51,644 nt of DNA from NCBI GenBank assembly GCA_016873795.1, contig VGWA01000007.1, forward strand, positions 1 to 51,644, given 5' to 3'. This stretch comes from Ignavibacteria bacterium (GTDB taxonomy: Bacteria; Bacteroidota; Ignavibacteria; Tepidaquicellales; Tepidaquicellaceae). The notes beneath the pieces are model-generated. The model did no database searches. It was given only the letters and a program-made list of their open reading frames with translations, and had not been told where the DNA came from. Position numbers and translations under genes: made by a program. Positions 22,791 to 32,572 of this stretch are shown here, piece by piece (position 1 is the stretch's first letter; every line of letters begins with the position of its first letter).

Positions 22791-25703
22791 TCATTTTGAA
22801 TTTAAAAGTATTTTTTTCAGGAATCTGCCTGTGTGGGAATGAACCGAATTTGCGATTTCCTCAGGTGTTCCCTTTGCCACAACGTATCCGCCTTCATCTC
22901 CGCACTCCGGTCCCAAATCTATTATGTAATCGGCGCATTTTATCAGCTCAAGGTTATGCTCAATTACGATTACACTGTTCCCTTTTTTTATAAGTTTATC
23001 GAAACATTTTAATAGTTTTGAAATGTCATAATAATGTAGACCGGTTGTCGGCTCGTCGAATATGAAAAGCGTATTCTCGTAGTTATTTGCAAATGCTATG
23101 TGATATGCCAGTTTTAATCGTTGTGATTCACCTCCTGATAAGGTCGAACCGGATTGTCCGAGTCTGATATATCCTAATCCCACCTCATCAAGGACTCTTA
23201 ACCTTGTTGTAATTTTTGGGTATTCTTTAAAAAATTTTATTGCTTCATTTACTGTTAAGTCTAATATTTCGCTTATATTTTTGTAAATGCTGTTGTTACC
23301 GCGGACTTTGATTTCAAGTGTATCTTTTTTATATCTTTTGCCTTTGCAAGCTTCACACTCGAGCAGAATGTCTGCCATAAATTGCATCTCGACCTTTATG
23401 AAACCCGTTCCTTCACATTCTTCGCATCTTCCTCCCGGTACATTGAAAGAAAAATATCCCGGGCTTAAATTCCGTTTCCTTGCTTCTCTTACAGATGCAA
23501 ATAAATCTCGTATTTCGTCGAATCCTTTAATGTAAGTTACCGGATTGCTACGCAGTGTCCGTCCTATTGACGTCTGGTCAACAAGCTCTGTGAAATCAAC
23601 ATTGTTGATTCCATCTATTCTGTCATGCTCACCGATTTTTTCGTTGTAGTATCCTTCAAGATTCTTTTTTAAAGCTCCGTATAATATCTGGTTTATCAAT
23701 GTTGACTTACCGGAACCGCTTACGCCTGTAACACAAACAAACATGCCGAGAGGAATTTTAACATCGATATTTTTAAGATTGTTTTCCCTTGCTCCCTTTA
23801 TTGTTATGTATTTTGTTTTGTCGTTTGTTAATCTTCTGCCCGGAGGAATGTGAATATTGTCTCTCCCGTTCAGGAATCTACCCGTTATTGATTTTGTATC
23901 TCTTAATAATTCATTATAACTTCCCTGAAAAATTATCCTGCCGCCGTGCTCGCCTGCATATGGTCCTATATCAATTATTTCATCTGCCTCGCATATCATG
24001 TCTTTATCATGTTCAACAACTAAAACCGTATTGCCTAAATCTCTGAGTGATTTTAATATAGTTATAAGTTTTTCGTTATCCCTCGGATGCAAACCTATGC
24101 TCGGTTCGTCTAATACATATACCGAACCTACTAATGAAGAACCGAGAGATGTTGATAAATTAATTCTCTGTGATTCGCCGCCGGAAAGCGTATTTGATAA
24201 TCTGTCTAATGTCAGATATGTGAGCCCGACATCCAAAAGGTATTTTAACCGGTATATTATCTCCTCAAGAATTCGTTCCGATACTTCCTTCTCATAATCT
24301 GTTGAATTCAGATTTTTAAAAAAATTGAATGCCTCGGTTATGTTCATCCTTACAACATCGAATATGTTTTTACCGTTAATTTTTAAATAAAGAGCTTCCT
24401 TTCTTAATCGTGAACCTCCGCATGTACCGCACGTTGTATACGCCCTGTATCTGTTTAGTAAAATTCTGTAATGTATCTTGTAAGAAGCCTCACGTTCTAT
24501 CATTTTGAAAAAACGGTGTATTCCTATATACTTTCTTCCTCCCTTGAACACGTACTCTTTTTGTTTTTGAGTTAAACTGTAAAACGGAATTTCAACATCA
24601 ACACCGTAATTTTTTGATTCTAAAATCAAATCGGTTAAGTGCTTTGAATGTTTTGGGGTTGTGAAAGGTACTATGGTTCCCTGTATTATCGATTTGTTTT
24701 TATCCGGTATAACTAAATTATAATCTATGTCCATGGTTCTCCCGAATCCCTGGCATTTCGGACAGGCACCGAATGGATTATTGAAAGAAAATAACCTCGG
24801 TTCCGGCTCCTCAAATTTTATTCCGTCTGCTTCAAGATATTGATTGTAGTTGGTGTCTTTGAACTTACCGTCCGTCTCTTCCCTTAATATCAGATATCCG
24901 TTTCCTTCCCTGAATGCCATTTCAAGCGAGTCGTGGAATCGCGATGTTGTGTCGCCGTTTTCGATTTCGTATCGGAATCTGTCTATTATTATTTTAAAAT
25001 GATATTTTGTTTTTCCTGATTTTAAACCTGACTTTGTAAATAAATTTGTTAAATCCTTGTCACTATAATCGTTTGTATCATAAATAATGTCTCCGACAAA
25101 TATTTTATAATAACCTTTTGATCTTAATTCGTTGATTTTTATTAAAAAGTCCGTTTCTGTTCCGGATTCGTTGTTTACTAGTATATATATTATCGGCAGT
25201 TTGTGTTTCTTTTCGCTTTTATATCTGTTATAAAATTCTTCGGTTATCACTTGAGGTGAATCTTTTTTTACCGGTTTACCGCTTACGGGTGAATATGTAA
25301 CCCCGATTCTTGCATAAAGCAATCTTAAATAATCATAAATTTCTGTTGTCGTTCCTACCGTCGAACGCGGATTTCTGCTGCTTGTTTTCTGTTCGATTGC
25401 CATTGATGGCGCCAATCCTGCAATATAATCTGCATCCGGTTTTTTCATCTTTTCTAAAAATTGCCTTGCATAGGATGATAAGCTCTCTACGTACCTTCTT
25501 TGCCCTTCGGCGTATATTGTATCGAATACAATGGAAGATTTGCCGGAACCGCTTACACCGGTGAATACAATTAGTTTGTATTTCTGAATATCAAGATTTA
25601 TGTTTTTTAAATTATTTACACGAACCCCTCTTAATATAATAAATTTTCTTGTATCCGGAAGATTTTCGGTTGTCTTTATTTTTGTATTTGAAACTCTTCC
25701 CAT
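22791..25703 (-). CDS. uvrA: Excinuclease ABC subunit A
   Basis: The 970-residue UvrA is the damage-recognition ATPase of nucleotide excision repair. It has two ABC modules: Walker A GVSGSGKSS at 49-57 and a second GVSGSGKS in the C-terminal half, and two LSGGESQR signatures. Zinc-binding cysteines occur in the first module (CPKC and CGTCGGSRL) and in the second (CEECEGTGF and CEACKGKRY). The DEPSIGLHPRD and DEPTTGLHYYD Walker B regions are intact. The length is slightly above the usual 940. The gene is convergent with the alpha/beta hydrolase, 28 bases apart. No uvrB or uvrC lies in the window. No SOS box was recognised upstream. Confidence 0.97.
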   Translation of the reverse strand: MGRVSNTKIKTTENLPDTRKFIILRGVRVNNLKNINLDIQKYKLIVFTGVSGSGKSSIVFDTIYAEGQRRYVESLSSYARQFLEKMKKPDADYIAGLAPSMAIEQKTSSRNPRSTVGTTTEIYDYLRLLYARIGVTYSPVSGKPVKKDSPQVITEEFYNRYKSEKKHKLPIIYILVNNESGTETDFLIKINELRSKGYYKIFVGDIIYDTNDYSDKDLTNLFTKSGLKSGKTKYHFKIIIDRFRYEIENGDTTSRFHDSLEMAFREGNGYLILREETDGKFKDTNYNQYLEADGIKFEEPEPRLFSFNNPFGACPKCQGFGRTMDIDYNLVIPDKNKSIIQGTIVPFTTPKHSKHLTDLILESKNYGVDVEIPFYSLTQKQKEYVFKGGRKYIGIHRFFKMIEREASYKIHYRILLNRYRAYTTCGTCGGSRLRKEALYLKINGKNIFDVVRMNITEAFNFFKNLNSTDYEKEVSERILEEIIYRLKYLLDVGLTYLTLDRLSNTLSGGESQRINLSTSLGSSLVGSVYVLDEPSIGLHPRDNEKLITILKSLRDLGNTVLVVEHDKDMICEADEIIDIGPYAGEHGGRIIFQGSYNELLRDTKSITGRFLNGRDNIHIPPGRRLTNDKTKYITIKGARENNLKNIDVKIPLGMFVCVTGVSGSGKSTLINQILYGALKKNLEGYYNEKIGEHDRIDGINNVDFTELVDQTSIGRTLRSNPVTYIKGFDEIRDLFASVREARKRNLSPGYFSFNVPGGRCEECEGTGFIKVEMQFMADILLECEACKGKRYKKDTLEIKVRGNNSIYKNISEILDLTVNEAIKFFKEYPKITTRLRVLDEVGLGYIRLGQSGSTLSGGESQRLKLAYHIAFANNYENTLFIFDEPTTGLHYYDISKLLKCFDKLIKKGNSVIVIEHNLELIKCADYIIDLGPECGDEGGYVVAKGTPEEIANSVHSHTGRFLKKILLNSK

Positions 25704-26048
25704 ATGTTCTATACTTGACTTTTGATTTAAATTAAACTTTAAAGTTACTTAAATTAATCTCTTTAATAAATTGAAAAAATGTTCTTTTTTACTGATTCGT
25801 TTGTTATAATCTCCCTGTACAAAACTACCCTTTTTGTTTTATTGGTAAAATTATTGCATTATTAATCGGATTAATATGTTCTATATTATACTACAATTAA
25901 TATTTTTCGGATAAATACTTATCACGTTTTTTTGATACATAAACTTTCGTGTCAACCCTCCTGAAGCGAGATAAATAATACTCGTTTATATTAATAATAA
26001 ATAGAAATATTTTTTTACTGCAAAATAAATTTTTAATTTAAAAATTTT
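25704..26048. other. Divergent intergenic region, 345 bases
   Basis: This AT-rich region lies between uvrA (minus) and the nitronate monooxygenase (plus). It contains a perfect inverted repeat TATTAATC-G-GATTAATA (25860-25876), a candidate operator, and a 12-base direct repeat ATATGTTCTATA at 25702 and 25874. No open frame or RNA gene is recognised. Confidence 0.45.
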
Positions 26049-27170
26049 ATGAAAAACAATTTTATAAAAGAATTGCTAATCGGTGATTTGAAAGCCTCCT
26101 TACCTATAATACAGGGCGGTATGGGTGTCAGAATATCACTTTCCGGACTCGCTGCGGCTGTTGCAAATCAAGGGGGTATCGGAGTTATTGCTACTGCGGG
26201 TATAGGTATACTTGAACCCGATAATTATACTGACTGGCTGGGGGCAAATATCCGTGTCCTGAAATCGGAAATTAAAAAAGCAAGAGCACTGACAAAAGGA
26301 ATAATTGGTGTAAATATTATGAGGGCATTATCCAATTATGCCGATATGGTAAAAACTGCAATTGAAGAAAAAATCGACATAATATTTTCAGGTGCCGGGC
26401 TTCCGCTTCACCTTCCGGAATTTCTGAATAATAATTCCAAAACAAAACTTGTTCCTATCGTTTCATCAGGAAGGGCAGCTCAGATTATAACAAAGAATTG
26501 GACTGAAAAATATAACTATGTACCTGATGCCATTGTAGTTGAAGGACCAATGGCGGGAGGACATCTTGGTTTTAATGAAGAAAAAATATTTAAATCGGAA
26601 TTTTCATTGGATATACTGATACCTGATGTTATAGAAGCAATAAAACCTTTTGAAGAGAAATATAAAAAGTATATACCCGTAATAGCCGCAGGCGGTATCT
26701 ATACGGGCAGAGATATCTATAAATATTTAAAAATAGGCGCTGCAGGTGTTCAGATGGGAACGAGATTTGTTGCTACTGTTGAATGTGATGCATCAACCGA
26801 ATTCAAACAGGCATATATTAACGCTCATAAAGAAGATATTATAATAATTAAAAGTCCTGTCGGTATGCCTGGGAGAGCAATTCGAAATAAATTTATTGAT
26901 GATGTAAATGACGGTAAAAAACATCCTTTTAAATGTCCGTATCATTGTATTATTACCTGCAATTATAAAGATACACCTTACTGTATTGCATTTGCGCTGC
27001 TGAATGCATCAAAAGGAAATCTTGATAATGGATTTGCGTTTGCCGGTTCTAATGTATATCGAATTAATAAAATTGTTTCAGTTAAAGAATTAATTGATTC
27101 TTTAATTGATGAGTATGAGGTGATGTCAGAAATTCCGTATCGACTGACAAATACTGCCGCCCTGCCGTAG
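26049..27170 (+). CDS. Nitronate monooxygenase family FMN enzyme (2-nitropropane dioxygenase-like)
   Basis: The 373-residue TIM-barrel protein has the family's opening PIIQGGMGVRIS (19-30), the SGAGLPLHLP segment, the catalytic-type histidine H172 in MAGGHLGF, the FMN phosphate motif AAGGIYTG (about 217-224) and GAAGVQMGTRFV. Members oxidise alkyl nitronates or act as enoyl-ACP reductase-like FMN enzymes (FabK relatives). The C-terminal 90 residues include several cysteines (KCPYHCIITC), unlike the shortest family members. It is a single gene followed after 82 bases by the secreted phospholipase-like gene. The start ATG has no visible Shine-Dalgarno. Confidence 0.9.
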   Translation: MKNNFIKELLIGDLKASLPIIQGGMGVRISLSGLAAAVANQGGIGVIATAGIGILEPDNYTDWLGANIRVLKSEIKKARALTKGIIGVNIMRALSNYADMVKTAIEEKIDIIFSGAGLPLHLPEFLNNNSKTKLVPIVSSGRAAQIITKNWTEKYNYVPDAIVVEGPMAGGHLGFNEEKIFKSEFSLDILIPDVIEAIKPFEEKYKKYIPVIAAGGIYTGRDIYKYLKIGAAGVQMGTRFVATVECDASTEFKQAYINAHKEDIIIIKSPVGMPGRAIRNKFIDDVNDGKKHPFKCPYHCIITCNYKDTPYCIAFALLNASKGNLDNGFAFAGSNVYRINKIVSVKELIDSLIDEYEVMSEIPYRLTNTAALP

Positions 27171-27252
27171 ATATCTTTATTACAAAAAGAAAAATAATTC
27201 ATTGGAAAAATTTTAAATTATTTGTTAATTTAGACTTTAGATAAATACCAAT

Positions 27253-29031
27253 GTGAAAAACATTAATTTTGCAATAAACCCGCTGCTAACAGTTCTTTTG
27301 CTTCTCTCGTTTTATTCAGACTCCATTGCATGGGATTACGGTGAGCATAAAGAAATCGGCGATAAAGCTTTTAATAGTTTTTCGTCCTGGGTAATAAATG
27401 AAAAATATTTTAAAGAAGAACGGGAGTTTTTGGAATTTTTCAGAAAAGCAATTGGACTGGAGTATAGTTATACGGAAAAAACATATTATTTCAAACAGCT
27501 TTCTGCTAAAGATAATATAATAACTTACGGAGCACTGAACGGATTATCGGGCGACCATGAACAAAACCCGCTGGCTCTCGAAGAAGACTTAATGTATACC
27601 CGCTCGACTCTTAATCAAATTATTGCCTTGCATAACGAATATATTAAGAAGTTCGGTACCGGAGCTCCGAGTACTGAGATAATGCATTATGACATCAAAT
27701 TTGCATGGTTTGCTGCTGTTGATCTTTCCCATTTCTATGAATACGGTGTATCCTATGATGACCAGCTGAACGATTTTGAGAAAGAACATCTCATTAAACT
27801 TTTGAAACCCGATTATGTTGAACAAGTCTTTAGTGATTTGAAAAAAACAAATTCTTTATGTAAATATGTGACGCTTCATTCTATGGCTGTCTATCTTGCT
27901 GAAATAGCAGGCAATACTATGGCAAAAGATTCGCTTGAAGCATATAAATATTTATATTATGCTTTTCTGTATAATGCTTTTGCTGACCATTTTTTGGAAG
28001 ACAGCTTTTCGTCCGGTCATCTTGTGGTTAACAGGTCTATATTTACAGCCCTTATCAATAACCGGGCTCTCCACGATTTCTATTGTGAAAACGGTATGGA
28101 AGTGATTAATCTCAATGGGGAAAAATGGAAACAGTACGGGGATAGAAATTTTAATAAGTATCATTCGGAATGGGAAGATAAATCAAGCTATTTGCAGATT
28201 GAATACCCGCCTTTAACAAAAAATTCGGAAAGAATTATAGATGCCGTTACATTATCTGTTTCTGAGGTTTTTCAAGCTTTCCGGACATCTATGGAAGAAC
28301 CAAATAGAAAAAAAATAATCGAAAGAATGCCGTCAGGTAAAATACTTTATTATAAGTTTTTTATAGAGAATTTTAAGGCTCTTAGTTTGGTTCCCGTACC
28401 GTTCGGAACAGACCTTTTATATTACAACGTTAAATCGAAAAATAAAAAAGAATTACAGAAAACTGTTGAATCAATCCCTTATAGAAATTATATCAGAAGC
28501 AGAGTCGCTAATTCATTACTCGTAGGACTTGGGGGAAATTTTACAAAAAATTCCAAAGGTGAGTATACCAGTATCATTGAACTTAGATTTAACCTTGGTA
28601 CAAATTTCTATTCGTTTAATTATAACTATGAATTGGAAAAAAAAGGTACGATGGATAGTTGGTTCGGTCCGACTGTTTCCTTTCAAATTGGAAATACTGA
28701 AATGTTTAAAAAGAAAAATGACTACACTGCACTGAAACTCGGAGTAAATAGTATTTACGATATCTGGCTTTCCGAAAGCAGATTTTTCAGTGTTTATGAT
28801 TATCTGGAAACAGGAATTCAATGGGATAACGGAATAGCAAGAGCCGTTTTTACGCCTTCAGTCGGTCTGCAGTTTGGCTCGCTTATCGGAATAAAATATT
28901 ATGAATTGCCGATATGGATCAGAATACCGTTGGAACTTCTTTTACCTTTGAAACTCAGGTTTGGTGCCGATTATGTCCCCACCAAAAAACCCGACTACCA
29001 CCTGATTGGCGAAATCGATATACTGTTCTGA
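27253..29031 (+). CDS. Secreted Zn-phospholipase C / S1-P1 nuclease-like enzyme fused to a predicted outer-membrane beta-barrel
   Basis: The 592-residue protein starts at GTG; the ATG two bases earlier is closed at once by TGA. A signal peptide (1-26) would leave W27 as the new N-terminus. W27-x4-H32 matches the W1/H6 zinc ligands of P1 nuclease and phospholipase C. H246-x3-D250-x5-H256 (DHFLEDSFSSGHL) matches the P1 ligands H116, D120 and H126 exactly in spacing. Other candidate ligands are D101, H160 and H209. Residues about 400-592 alternate in strand style (FNLGTNFYSFNYNYELE, LKLGVNSIYDI, FTPSVGLQFG) and end in a terminal Phe, as outer-membrane barrels do. A zinc hydrolase tethered to a barrel is inferred; the substrate (lipid or nucleic acid) is open. 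Confidence 0.7.
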   Translation: MKNINFAINPLLTVLLLLSFYSDSIAWDYGEHKEIGDKAFNSFSSWVINEKYFKEEREFLEFFRKAIGLEYSYTEKTYYFKQLSAKDNIITYGALNGLSGDHEQNPLALEEDLMYTRSTLNQIIALHNEYIKKFGTGAPSTEIMHYDIKFAWFAAVDLSHFYEYGVSYDDQLNDFEKEHLIKLLKPDYVEQVFSDLKKTNSLCKYVTLHSMAVYLAEIAGNTMAKDSLEAYKYLYYAFLYNAFADHFLEDSFSSGHLVVNRSIFTALINNRALHDFYCENGMEVINLNGEKWKQYGDRNFNKYHSEWEDKSSYLQIEYPPLTKNSERIIDAVTLSVSEVFQAFRTSMEEPNRKKIIERMPSGKILYYKFFIENFKALSLVPVPFGTDLLYYNVKSKNKKELQKTVESIPYRNYIRSRVANSLLVGLGGNFTKNSKGEYTSIIELRFNLGTNFYSFNYNYELEKKGTMDSWFGPTVSFQIGNTEMFKKKNDYTALKLGVNSIYDIWLSESRFFSVYDYLETGIQWDNGIARAVFTPSVGLQFGSLIGIKYYELPIWIRIPLELLLPLKLRFGADYVPTKKPDYHLIGEIDILF

Positions 29032-29050
29032 ACTTTCCTTGCTGAGCGTC

Positions 29051-30112
29051 TTATTTAATTAAACTCATTTTTCTAACTTCACTGAATCTGCCTGCAGATA
29101 ATTTGCAGAAATAAGTTCCTGATGGGTGTTTTGAAGCATCCCATTTAATTTCATATATCCCGGGTATCAGAAATTCGTTTATGAGTGTCTCTGTCTCTCG
29201 TCCCGTAATATTGTATATTATTAAAGAAGTGTTTACCGATATCGGAATGTGAAATCTGATTATAGTCGAGGGATTAAACGGATTCGGATGGTTTTGTTCT
29301 AATAAAAAATTTTCCGGCTTAATGCTGGATATATTTTTTATGATTGTAGGTTGAACTAGTTCCATAATATCTCCCGGTATTGATATCGAATAGGGTAATC
29401 CAAGGGTATCCAGATTAAATTTAATCGAAGGTGAATGCTTTTTTATAAACCATACATCCTGTGCTATCCATGAAGTGTCGGGCTTTTCGAAAATTTTTAT
29501 CGGGATTATACCTAAGAACATATAACTCAGATTAAAATAATGTACGAATTTTTTTGCAGTGTATGTTCCGTTTACCGTGCTGACACTCTGGTCATTCAGA
29601 CGTCTCGCTTCAACTTTTATTCTCATAGGATAATTTGTTCCGTTAATACTTACAGTAGTATCTTTTTGGAAAAGGGTATATAACGAATTTACAGCCTGTG
29701 CAAATCTGTAACTGTTATACCATTTTTCCAACGATTTTATCCATTGATAAAACCCGAGTGTGTCAAATAATGTTGAATCAAGCATGTTTGTAATTTTCAA
29801 ATATTCCCATGCATTCGTAGTCTGAAAATTGTAAAAACCTGAATCTGTATACGGGGCATTTTGTGTCAGATTTATCAGATTCTTTTTGGATAGTACTATA
29901 CTTGCAAGTAATTGCTGGTAGTTTTCTACTACGGCAAATGAATCTATTCTGTATGTCGTTAGTGTCGTCACAGGATTGTTATTGCTGTCTAAAGGTGTAA
30001 CTTTGAAATACCATTTGTAACCTGTGCTTGCAGGAAAATATGTCGAAGCATTCTGACTGTATGCTTGTAATGCCGTTAATATAATTATTAGGAATAATAA
30101 TTTTACTTTCAT
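29051..30112 (-). CDS. Secreted protein with T9SS sorting domain
   Basis: The 353-residue protein has a signal peptide (about 1-18, MKVKLLFLIIILTALQAYSQ). The body of about 250 residues has no family I recognise; it begins YFPASTGYKWYFKVTPLDSN, a phrase seen in many secreted proteins of this group, and is rich in predicted strands. The C-terminus is a T9SS type A domain (QNHPNPFNPST, IYNITGRE, SGTYFCKLSAG), so it should be exported across the outer membrane. It is convergent with the phospholipase-like gene, 19 bases apart, and is a single gene. Confidence 0.78.
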   Translation of the reverse strand: MKVKLLFLIIILTALQAYSQNASTYFPASTGYKWYFKVTPLDSNNNPVTTLTTYRIDSFAVVENYQQLLASIVLSKKNLINLTQNAPYTDSGFYNFQTTNAWEYLKITNMLDSTLFDTLGFYQWIKSLEKWYNSYRFAQAVNSLYTLFQKDTTVSINGTNYPMRIKVEARRLNDQSVSTVNGTYTAKKFVHYFNLSYMFLGIIPIKIFEKPDTSWIAQDVWFIKKHSPSIKFNLDTLGLPYSISIPGDIMELVQPTIIKNISSIKPENFLLEQNHPNPFNPSTIIRFHIPISVNTSLIIYNITGRETETLINEFLIPGIYEIKWDASKHPSGTYFCKLSAGRFSEVRKMSLIK

Positions 30113-30401
30113 AACTTTTTTATTTGTTTAAAATTAAACAAATTCATTAATAATTAAAATCCTAAATTCAGTTTTTTGTTGTTAAATAATTTTAAACAAA
30201 TGATATTTTCTTATCTAAGAACTCTTCACAGACTTTATTCCGAACTTGTTTTAGTGACTTTAAGTATTAACCTGTGAAATCTAAAATTCATAGCTCTGTC
30301 AATTCATTAAAATTTCAGGTATTTCTATAACCATATTATTATCGAAATATGCTGTAATTAATAACTTAATTTAATCACCTAATTTTATTAAAATTGTAAT
30401 T

Positions 30402-32513
30402 ATGGAATTGAAATTTTTGAAAGGAGTTGGTGAGAAAAGAGCCGAAGCTTTTAAAAAAATAGGTATCTCTGCTGTAGAGGATTTTCTGAGATTTGTACCG
30501 AGAATTTATATAAAAAAAATATCTATAAAGGATTTTCAAAATAAATTAAACGAAAATGTCATAATAAAAGGTAAGGTTTTTGATATCATTCCTCCTGTTA
30601 AACAAACACATCCGGTTAATGTGATTGTTGCAGATGAGACCGGTTATATGGATATTCCTATGTTTGGCAAAAGTGAATTTCGTTCTAAACAATTTATTAG
30701 AAATCAGGATTATCTTTTTTGGGGTAAAACCGATTATAATCATTTCACAAATATGTATTCAATCGGTTATAGAGACCATTTGAGACTGAATTTAAAAGAT
30801 GAAAATGATTATAAATTCTCAAATCTTAATATATTTCCTGTTTATGAACTTGCGGGAATTTTGAAAAAAACGTGGATAAAACCTCTGTTGCTAACCCGAA
30901 TAACATACAATGCTTTTGCTTTTCTCCTGAAAAATAAATCTGAATTTGTCTTTGAAAATATTCCTGATTATATCTTAGAACAGGAAAATCTTTCTGATAA
31001 GAAAAAATCAATCATAAAGATAAACTTTCCCAAGGAAGCAAGCGAAATCGAGACTGCAAGAAAAAGGCTTGCGTTTGAGGAATTATTCTATCTTGAATTG
31101 ATTCTGGCTCTGAAAAAAAGAAGCGTGAAAATAGAAACGAAAGGAATTTCGTTCAGCGTTGACATTAAAAAGTTGACAGATAATTTTGTTAAAGCACTTG
31201 CATTCGAACTTACGAATGCACAGAAAAAAGTCATTAATGATATTTATAAAGATATGATATCTTCCAATGTGATGAACCGTCTGCTTCAGGGAGATGTCGG
31301 AAGCGGGAAAACAATAGTTTCGATTTTTGCTATGCTCATTGCGCTCGAAAGCGGTTACCAGACTGCATTAATGTGCCCGACTGAAATTCTTGCGGAACAG
31401 CATTATTATACCGTGTCACGGTTTATTGAAAAATATAATAAGGCCTCCGGTACCGATTGGAAAGTTGCTATCCTTGTTGGAGGACAAAAGAAAAAATTGA
31501 GAGAAGAATTGTATAACAGTATTAGAAACCGGAAAACCCATATTATCGTGGGTACACATGCCCTTATTCAGCAGAAAGTGGAATATAACAATCTTGGTCT
31601 TGTCATTATTGATGAACAGCATAAGTTCGGAGTTTTGCAAAGAGCTGCTTTAAAAGAAAAAGGATTGAATCCCGATGTTCTTGTTATGACGGCTACCCCT
31701 ATACCAAGAACATTGTCCCTGACTGTATACGGAGATCTTGATGTTTCTGTGATAGATGAACTTCCGGGAGGACGAAAACCGGTCAAGACTTATCTGCGAT
31801 ATGAAAATGACAGGAGAAATGTTTATGAATTTGTCAGAAACGAGGTAAAAAAGGGAAAACAGGTGTTTGTTATTTATCCGATAATCGATGAATCGGAAAA
31901 ACTTGATATAAAATCTGCTGAGAAAAATTATCGTATTATTAAAGAAAAAATATTCCCGGATATTCCCGTCGGAATGGTTCACGGAAGATTATTATGGTAT
32001 GAGAAAGAAGAGGAAATGAAAAAATTTGTGGAAGGAAAAATTAAAATTCTCGTTTCAACAACCGTTATTGAAGTCGGTATAGATATTCCAAACGCTACAC
32101 TTATGATAATAGAAGATGCTCAGAGATTCGGTCTGTCGCAGCTGCATCAACTGAGAGGTAGAGTCGGAAGAGGTGCTCTTCAATCGCATTGTGCTTTGAT
32201 TGCGAAAAACCTTGATGAAACTTCCGAAAAAAGATTAAAGATTTTGTGTGAAACTACGGATGGATTTCGTATAGCGGAAGAAGACCTCGAAATCAGAGGT
32301 CCCGGTGAATTTTTCGGCACAAGACAATCCGGGATTATCAATTTTTCGGTCACGGACTTGCAGCGTGATAAAAATTTGCTGATAAAAGCAAGAGATATTG
32401 CTTTCGGGATCGTAAAGAAAGACCCCCAGCTCAGATTGCCGGAACATCTTAATATAAGAAAATATTTTCTTGAAAATTTTAAAGATGCGTATTATTTGAT
32501 GAAAATTGCTTGA
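30402..32513 (+). CDS. recG: ATP-dependent DNA helicase RecG
   Basis: The 703-residue helicase rewinds stalled replication forks and branch-migrates Holliday junctions. An N-terminal HhH-like helical part (LKGVGEKRAEAF) is followed by the wedge OB-fold (about 53-125). The SF2 motor has Walker A GDVGSGKT (297-304), DEQH (404-407), TATPIPRT (motif III) and QLRGRVGRG (motif VI). The C-terminal RecG segment with LEIRGPGEFFGTRQSG is intact. The length is normal. No Shine-Dalgarno is seen. The glycosyl-phosphate transferase follows 59 bases downstream. Confidence 0.96.
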   Translation: MELKFLKGVGEKRAEAFKKIGISAVEDFLRFVPRIYIKKISIKDFQNKLNENVIIKGKVFDIIPPVKQTHPVNVIVADETGYMDIPMFGKSEFRSKQFIRNQDYLFWGKTDYNHFTNMYSIGYRDHLRLNLKDENDYKFSNLNIFPVYELAGILKKTWIKPLLLTRITYNAFAFLLKNKSEFVFENIPDYILEQENLSDKKKSIIKINFPKEASEIETARKRLAFEELFYLELILALKKRSVKIETKGISFSVDIKKLTDNFVKALAFELTNAQKKVINDIYKDMISSNVMNRLLQGDVGSGKTIVSIFAMLIALESGYQTALMCPTEILAEQHYYTVSRFIEKYNKASGTDWKVAILVGGQKKKLREELYNSIRNRKTHIIVGTHALIQQKVEYNNLGLVIIDEQHKFGVLQRAALKEKGLNPDVLVMTATPIPRTLSLTVYGDLDVSVIDELPGGRKPVKTYLRYENDRRNVYEFVRNEVKKGKQVFVIYPIIDESEKLDIKSAEKNYRIIKEKIFPDIPVGMVHGRLLWYEKEEEMKKFVEGKIKILVSTTVIEVGIDIPNATLMIIEDAQRFGLSQLHQLRGRVGRGALQSHCALIAKNLDETSEKRLKILCETTDGFRIAEEDLEIRGPGEFFGTRQSGIINFSVTDLQRDKNLLIKARDIAFGIVKKDPQLRLPEHLNIRKYFLENFKDAYYLMKIA

Positions 32514-32572
32514 TTTTTATTTGTCTAAAAAATCATTAATATAATGTTTATTTTACATATATAAATAAATTT

